A DNA stretch of 34,377 nucleotides. Source: Acidimicrobiia bacterium. GTDB lineage: Bacteria > Actinomycetota > Acidimicrobiia > Spongiisociales > UBA5794. This document shows, one piece after another, positions 31,128-34,377 of this stretch (its first letter is position 1; each line of letters begins with the position of its first letter). The stretch lies in assembly GCA_030066265.1 (NCBI GenBank), contig JASJCF010000008.1:1-34377 (forward strand). The letters are read 5' to 3'. Below the pieces are notes generated by a model, which saw only the letters and a program-made list of their open reading frames with translations, ran no database searches and was not told the DNA's origin. The position numbers and the translations under genes were made by a program.

Positions 31128-31901
31128 ATGCGCGAATGGGTGAGGACCCTCATGTCACCTGGGGTCCGGGAACGGGTGAGTGGCGCGCCCGCCAGTGCCA
31201 CCGGCGCATCGTCGTTCCATCTGTGGTGGGACGTCCCGTTCGGCGAGAAGCTGGTTGCGGCGAGTGTCACGCTGGATGTGACCAGGCAGCCGGACCTCGA
31301 TCGCCTCGTCTTCTTCGCTCTGCAGGTCGCCTTCGTGAAGCCGAACGGCGGGGGAGCGCACCTCGGTCTGCAGCACCATCCGGCATTCCCCGACAAGTCG
31401 GCGATCAACTGGGGTGGCTATGCGCACCACGGCGAGGTCCTCGAAGGCACCGAATCCGGACTGGCGTCGGTGGCGAACGATCCGAACACGCGTGATTACC
31501 CGTGGCACCAGGAGCGTCCGTACCAGTTGTCGGTGGAGCGAGTGACCGATGATGGTGCAGACGTGCACCGCTGGCGCGGCTCATCGACGGATCTGGTGAC
31601 GGGAGACTCGGTGGTGGTGCGTGATCTGTACAGCCCGGGACGGTATCTGCGGTCTCCGGTGGTGTGGATCGAGTCGTTTGCGCCGTGCGACGCCCCTCGG
31701 TTCGAGGCTCGGTGGTCCAATGCCACCATCGTCACCGACAAGGGCGACGTGCGGGCGATCAAACGCATGCGAGCGGACTACCAGCCCCACGCTGCTGGAG
31801 GGTGCACCAACACGAACTCGTTCGTCGACGGCGTCAGCTTCGTGCAGCGCTCGGCACAGCTCCGCACCACCAAGGCCGGGACGACCCTGTCGATCGGGTG
31901 A
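31128..31901 (+). CDS. Hypothetical protein, 257 residues
   Basis: A soluble protein without signal peptide or membrane helix. It is strand-rich with many Trp and His residues: SSFHLWWDVPFGEKLVAA, GGGAHLGLQHHPAFPDKSAINWGGY (key HLGLQHHP and INWGGY), PWHQERPYQLSVERV, and GGCTNTNSF near the C-terminus. The pattern suggests a jelly-roll or concanavalin-like beta sandwich, but this is an impression from strand spacing; no family is named. The start follows a TAGGGT box by 6 nt. Confidence 0.75.
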   Translation: MREWVRTLMSPGVRERVSGAPASATGASSFHLWWDVPFGEKLVAASVTLDVTRQPDLDRLVFFALQVAFVKPNGGGAHLGLQHHPAFPDKSAINWGGYAHHGEVLEGTESGLASVANDPNTRDYPWHQERPYQLSVERVTDDGADVHRWRGSSTDLVTGDSVVVRDLYSPGRYLRSPVVWIESFAPCDAPRFEARWSNATIVTDKGDVRAIKRMRADYQPHAAGGCTNTNSFVDGVSFVQRSAQLRTTKAGTTLSIG

Positions 31902-32047
31902 TGTCGCACCGGCGGTGAACGGATGTGGCTGATCACCACGTCAACGAATCGAACGTGTAGGGTCGCTGTGGGGAAGGCGCCTCACCTCGTGCGACGTCTC
32001 GACGCACTTCCGAACCCCTCGGCTCCGATGATGAAACGCTCCAAACA

Positions 32048-32563
32048 ATGAGACGGATTTCGTTCTTCGCGCGATGGCCGACTCTGCCGATCGTGGTCGT
32101 GCTGGTGGTGGCTTCGTGCTCGAGTTCCACTGGTGACAGCGTGGATACGACCTTCGAGGAGACCACCACGACGGAGACTGTCGCCACAGGCCCGCTCGAA
32201 CTCGTCGGCGCCTACGACGGTGAGGACTGCTCATACGAGGGTCCGCAGACCGCCACGCTCGATGACGAGATCAGCTTGACGCTGACGAACGACTCCGCCG
32301 ATGCAGCCTTCCTGAGGATGATGCTGATTCCCCCCGACCGCCTGACAGACATCGAGCCGCAGGTGGGGTCAGACTTCGACTTCTCCGCCGGAAGGACAAC
32401 ATTCCTCAATCCGACGCTGTACGCAGAGGCCGGTCCGTTCGAGGAATCGACGGCGCTCGCCTTCTTGCCGTCGCCCGGCACCTACCTGGTGGAATGTGCC
32501 TCGGTGGAGGGAGCAGCCCCCGACCACGTGTGGTGGCTCGCGACACTCGATGCCACCCCCTAG
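32048..32563 (+). CDS. Predicted lipoprotein
   Basis: A 171-residue protein with a lipoprotein signal: basic MRRISFFAR, hydrophobic core, and a lipobox VASC with Cys24 as the lipid-modified residue. A Ser/Thr-rich spacer (to about 47) follows, then a strand-rich domain (CSYEGPQTATLDDEISLTL, GTYLVECASVEG) with two cysteines that could pair. The domain is reminiscent of small cupredoxin-like or immunoglobulin-like folds but has no copper-ligand set. No clear ribosome site is seen before the ATG. Anchored to the outer face of the cytoplasmic membrane by inference. Confidence 0.75.
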   Translation: MRRISFFARWPTLPIVVVLVVASCSSSTGDSVDTTFEETTTTETVATGPLELVGAYDGEDCSYEGPQTATLDDEISLTLTNDSADAAFLRMMLIPPDRLTDIEPQVGSDFDFSAGRTTFLNPTLYAEAGPFEESTALAFLPSPGTYLVECASVEGAAPDHVWWLATLDATP

Positions 32564-32621
32564 CGGCGATTCCGCGCTGCCAGCTGATGTCCGAGGCCCG
32601 TGCTCGCCAAACAGGATCGCT

Positions 32622-33074
32622 TCAGTCGAGGTGAGCGATGGGACCGCCCGGATCGATCCCGTGGTTGCTGCGGATCTCGTCGAGGGTCTCTTGATCGTCG
32701 CGCCCTTGCGCTTGTGCGTGCTCGAGCTCGTCGATCAGTCCATCCAATGCCGATGGCCAGATGGCGAGCCACTTGGCCTCTTCGCTCGTGATCCTGAGAC
32801 CGTGCTCGGTGTCGGGCGGGATCAGGACGAAGGCCCCCGGTACCAATGGGGTCACCGAGGTGGATCCGCATAGGTCCAGTTGCCCCTCGATGATGAAGAA
32901 CGCCTCCGATTCTCCGCGATGGATGTGGGTCCTTCCTGACGTTCCCCGTTTCCCAGTCACCAGGACAGCCCCCCAACCGCCAACGGATTCCGAGGCCGCC
33001 AAGAGCGGTGTGATGTTCCCCCGTGCGATCTGATCCTCAGGGTTGAGCACCATCAGGTTGTCGTCCGTCCACAT
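32622..33074 (-). CDS. Cupin-domain protein
   Basis: A 150-residue protein with one cupin barrel. Motif 1 is GRTHIHRGESEAFFIIEG (metal-binding His-X-His and Glu) and motif 2 is PGAFVLIPPDTEHGL (His). The C-terminal 35 residues form a charged helix beyond the barrel. Cupins range from dioxygenases and isomerases to sugar- or drug-sensing proteins, so no activity is assigned. GGGGAGAG stands before the ATG. Confidence 0.85.
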   Translation of the reverse strand: MWTDDNLMVLNPEDQIARGNITPLLAASESVGGWGAVLVTGKRGTSGRTHIHRGESEAFFIIEGQLDLCGSTSVTPLVPGAFVLIPPDTEHGLRITSEEAKWLAIWPSALDGLIDELEHAQAQGRDDQETLDEIRSNHGIDPGGPIAHLD

Positions 33075-33260
33075 GGTCTCTCCCCATCCGCGTCGATCGA
33101 ACCTACCAAACCGCTCGGATCAGCACAGGTCAACTGATGCTCAGAGCCAATCGACCAAGCGATGCGAAGCACGGAAGAGCATGCGCAGGTCGACGACGTC
33201 GCCCGGACGGCCTTGCCTATCGGACACCAGCCCGAACCGGATTCGACGGGAGGACGAGAC

Positions 33261-33323
33261 ATGGGCCGGCCCGCCGCCCGCCCCGTGGGTTGGACATGCC
33301 TGCCACTGTGGGCGCGTCGCTAG
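33261..33323 (+). CDS. Possible 20-codon upstream ORF before the GrpB-like gene
   Basis: A short frame (MGRPAARPVGWTCLPLWARR) starts at an ATG placed 6 nt after GGGAGGA, the best ribosome site in the 258-bp gap 33075-33332. Its TAG is part of the TAGGTT -10 box of the next gene. It could be a small protein or leader peptide, or chance. Otherwise the gap shows only the two flanking promoters. Confidence 0.25.
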   Translation: MGRPAARPVGWTCLPLWARR

Positions 33324-33326
33324 GTT
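33321..33326 (+). promoter_or_regulatory. -10 box of the GrpB-like gene
   Basis: TAGGTT followed by exactly 6 nt and the ATG at 33333; no ribosome site. Leaderless pattern, matching the spacing at 31116-31128. Confidence 0.45.
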
Positions 33327-33332
33327 GACACC

Positions 33333-33899
33333 ATGGACGCTACTGCATCGTCGAGCGATGACGAGATTGCCAAGGCGTGGGTCGGAGAGCCGGTTCGCCT
33401 GGACGGCCCGATCACACTTCATGAACCTGATCCGGTCTGGCTGGAGCTGTATCGGCGCGAGGAGACCCGGATCCGCGACGTTCTGGGTGATCGAACCCTG
33501 CTCGTTGAGCACGTCGGGTCCACATCGGTGCCCGGTCTCGTAGCGAAGCCGATCATTGACATCGTCTTGGCCGTAGCCGATTCGTCCGATGAAGCGTCTT
33601 ACCTGCCAGATCTCGAGGATGCCGGCTACACGCTCGTGATCCGCGAAGAAGACTGGTTCGAGCATCGGGTCTTCAAAGGGCCCGACACCGACATCAACCT
33701 CCACGTCTTCAGTGTGGGCACCGTAGAGATCGACCGGATGATCGCCTTCCGGAACCACCTGCGCGCAGATGCCGGAGACCGCATGCGCTACGAGGATGTG
33801 AAGCGCAGCTTGGCATCCCAGAAGTGGGCCTACGTCCAGAACTATGCCGATGCCAAGACACAAGTGATCACCGAGATCATGCGCCGCGCCATGCAGTAG
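33333..33899 (+). CDS. GrpB/UPF0157 family protein
   Basis: A 188-residue protein of the GrpB group, which has a nucleotidyltransferase-like fold and is often found as a separate domain beside CoaE. Signature segments are LVEHVGSTSVPGLVAKPIIDI (GSTSVPGL and KPIIDI as key, holding the Gly-Ser and Asp residues of the nucleotidyltransferase pattern), WFEHRVFKG, NLHVF and IAFRNHLR. The N-terminal 25 residues are a variable extension. No activity is firmly known for the family. Confidence 0.88.
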   Translation: MDATASSSDDEIAKAWVGEPVRLDGPITLHEPDPVWLELYRREETRIRDVLGDRTLLVEHVGSTSVPGLVAKPIIDIVLAVADSSDEASYLPDLEDAGYTLVIREEDWFEHRVFKGPDTDINLHVFSVGTVEIDRMIAFRNHLRADAGDRMRYEDVKRSLASQKWAYVQNYADAKTQVITEIMRRAMQ

Positions 33900-33965
33900 G
33901 CCTCCCCCTACTCAGACCTGCCGATGTCCCAGCACCGGTCCCCGTGCCCCATGGTGGAGGTGGTG

Positions 33966-34377
33966 TCAGCGAAGGTGGGCGGAGATGTAGCCCGCCATCT
34001 TCCGAGCGGCGTCCGGGCTGAGCGAGAAGAACAGATCGGGCTCAACCAGTTCCACTTCTCCGACGAGCGGGGCACCCTCGTCGTCGAGAACAAGGTCGAC
34101 GCGGGCATACGCAAGTGTGTCGTGGCCGTCCGACAGGGCATCGGTCGATGCCTCGGCGATGCCGATGCTGTGCGCGTGCAGGTCAGTGAGGCTGTAGGTG
34201 CCACCGAACTCGGCCTGCACGCGGAACTCGCCTTCCATGGCGACCTTGTGAACCGCGTGGGTGAAATGGCCTCCTACGAAGATCGCAGAGGTTTCACCGA
34301 CCTCGGCGACCGATTTGAGGAAGGGTTGGATCATGACCTCACCCAGGGGGAGTAGCGACTCGATGTGCTCTCGGACT
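33966..34377 (-). CDS. ATP-grasp domain protein, C-terminal part (cut by window edge)
   Basis: The reading frame stays open to the window edge (REHIESLLPLGEVMIQPFL...), so at least 137 residues of a longer protein are present and its start lies outside. The fragment matches the C-terminal ATP-grasp lobe of glutathione-synthetase/RimK-like ligases: VMIQPFLKSV, IFVGGHFTHAVHK, and the metal-binding acidic strand ARVDLVLDDEG...VGEVELVEPDLFF. Such enzymes join a carboxylate to an amine or thiol using ATP. The substrate cannot be inferred from this part. Confidence 0.82.
   Translation of the reverse strand, partial: VREHIESLLPLGEVMIQPFLKSVAEVGETSAIFVGGHFTHAVHKVAMEGEFRVQAEFGGTYSLTDLHAHSIGIAEASTDALSDGHDTLAYARVDLVLDDEGAPLVGEVELVEPDLFFSLSPDAARKMAGYISAHLR

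Noticed and set aside
33141-33863. 240-codon minus-strand frame opposite the GrpB-like gene
   Set aside because: The plus strand carries clear GrpB motifs and a promoter; the minus frame has none.

Overview
The window looks like chromosomal DNA of a high-GC Actinomycetota. An Acidimicrobiia-like lineage is my best guess from the protein flavour, but no rRNA or ribosomal-protein marker is present to place it firmly. Supporting signs are GC-rich third codon positions, an LCP (LytR-CpsA-Psr) ligase, an actinobacterial Nei-type glycosylase, a PF10081-type alpha/beta hydrolase, an IS481-type element, and several genes whose start codon sits 6-8 nt after a TANNNT -10 box (leaderless pattern).

Layout. 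1-2774: RND/MMPL-type exporter on the minus strand, with a perfect palindrome past its 3' end. 3025-6600: acetyl-CoA synthetase, an inverted array of heptamer repeats, and a serine carboxypeptidase-like (S10) protein that ends at a strong hairpin shared with a convergent secreted protein (6726-7298). 7298-8619: a probable coding remnant, then a SnoaL-like protein divergent from a TetR regulator, with two operator-like palindromes between them. 8725-9801: an IS481-type insertion sequence that landed on the stop codon of a neighbouring toroid-like gene (9799-10788). 10874-12111: a small membrane protein and an Fpg/Nei DNA glycosylase. 12112-12491: a gene-free block of repeats and hairpins that runs into tRNA-Ile2(CAU). 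12499-18004: the cytochrome oxidase locus, with heme A synthase divergent from ctaC-ctaD-subunit IV-ctaE and a membrane-bound cupredoxin-like protein. 18059-23275: DUF5996-like protein, inorganic pyrophosphatase overlapping a CtpE-like P-type ATPase, and a PlsC-type acyltransferase. 23263-25575: alpha/beta hydrolase and a small hypothetical. 25591-30649: LCP ligase divergent from a flippase/phosphoglycosyltransferase fusion, followed by a CoA-binding protein, an unknown 207-residue protein and a zinc-ribbon protein. 30646-34377: DUF454 protein, two exported or hypothetical proteins, cupin, GrpB-like protein, and the C-terminal part of an ATP-grasp protein cut by the window edge.

How the genes may work together. 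The oxidase genes form one near-complete terminal-oxidase operon with heme A supply next door; subunit I carries the YSHPxV signature of A2-type oxidases but has Ile where the K-channel Lys is expected. The LCP/flippase-PGT pair could cover three steps of one cell-surface glycan pathway: loading the lipid carrier, flipping it, and attaching the product to the wall. Most other genes are ordinary housekeeping or accessory functions. I see no CRISPR array, phage or classical defence system.
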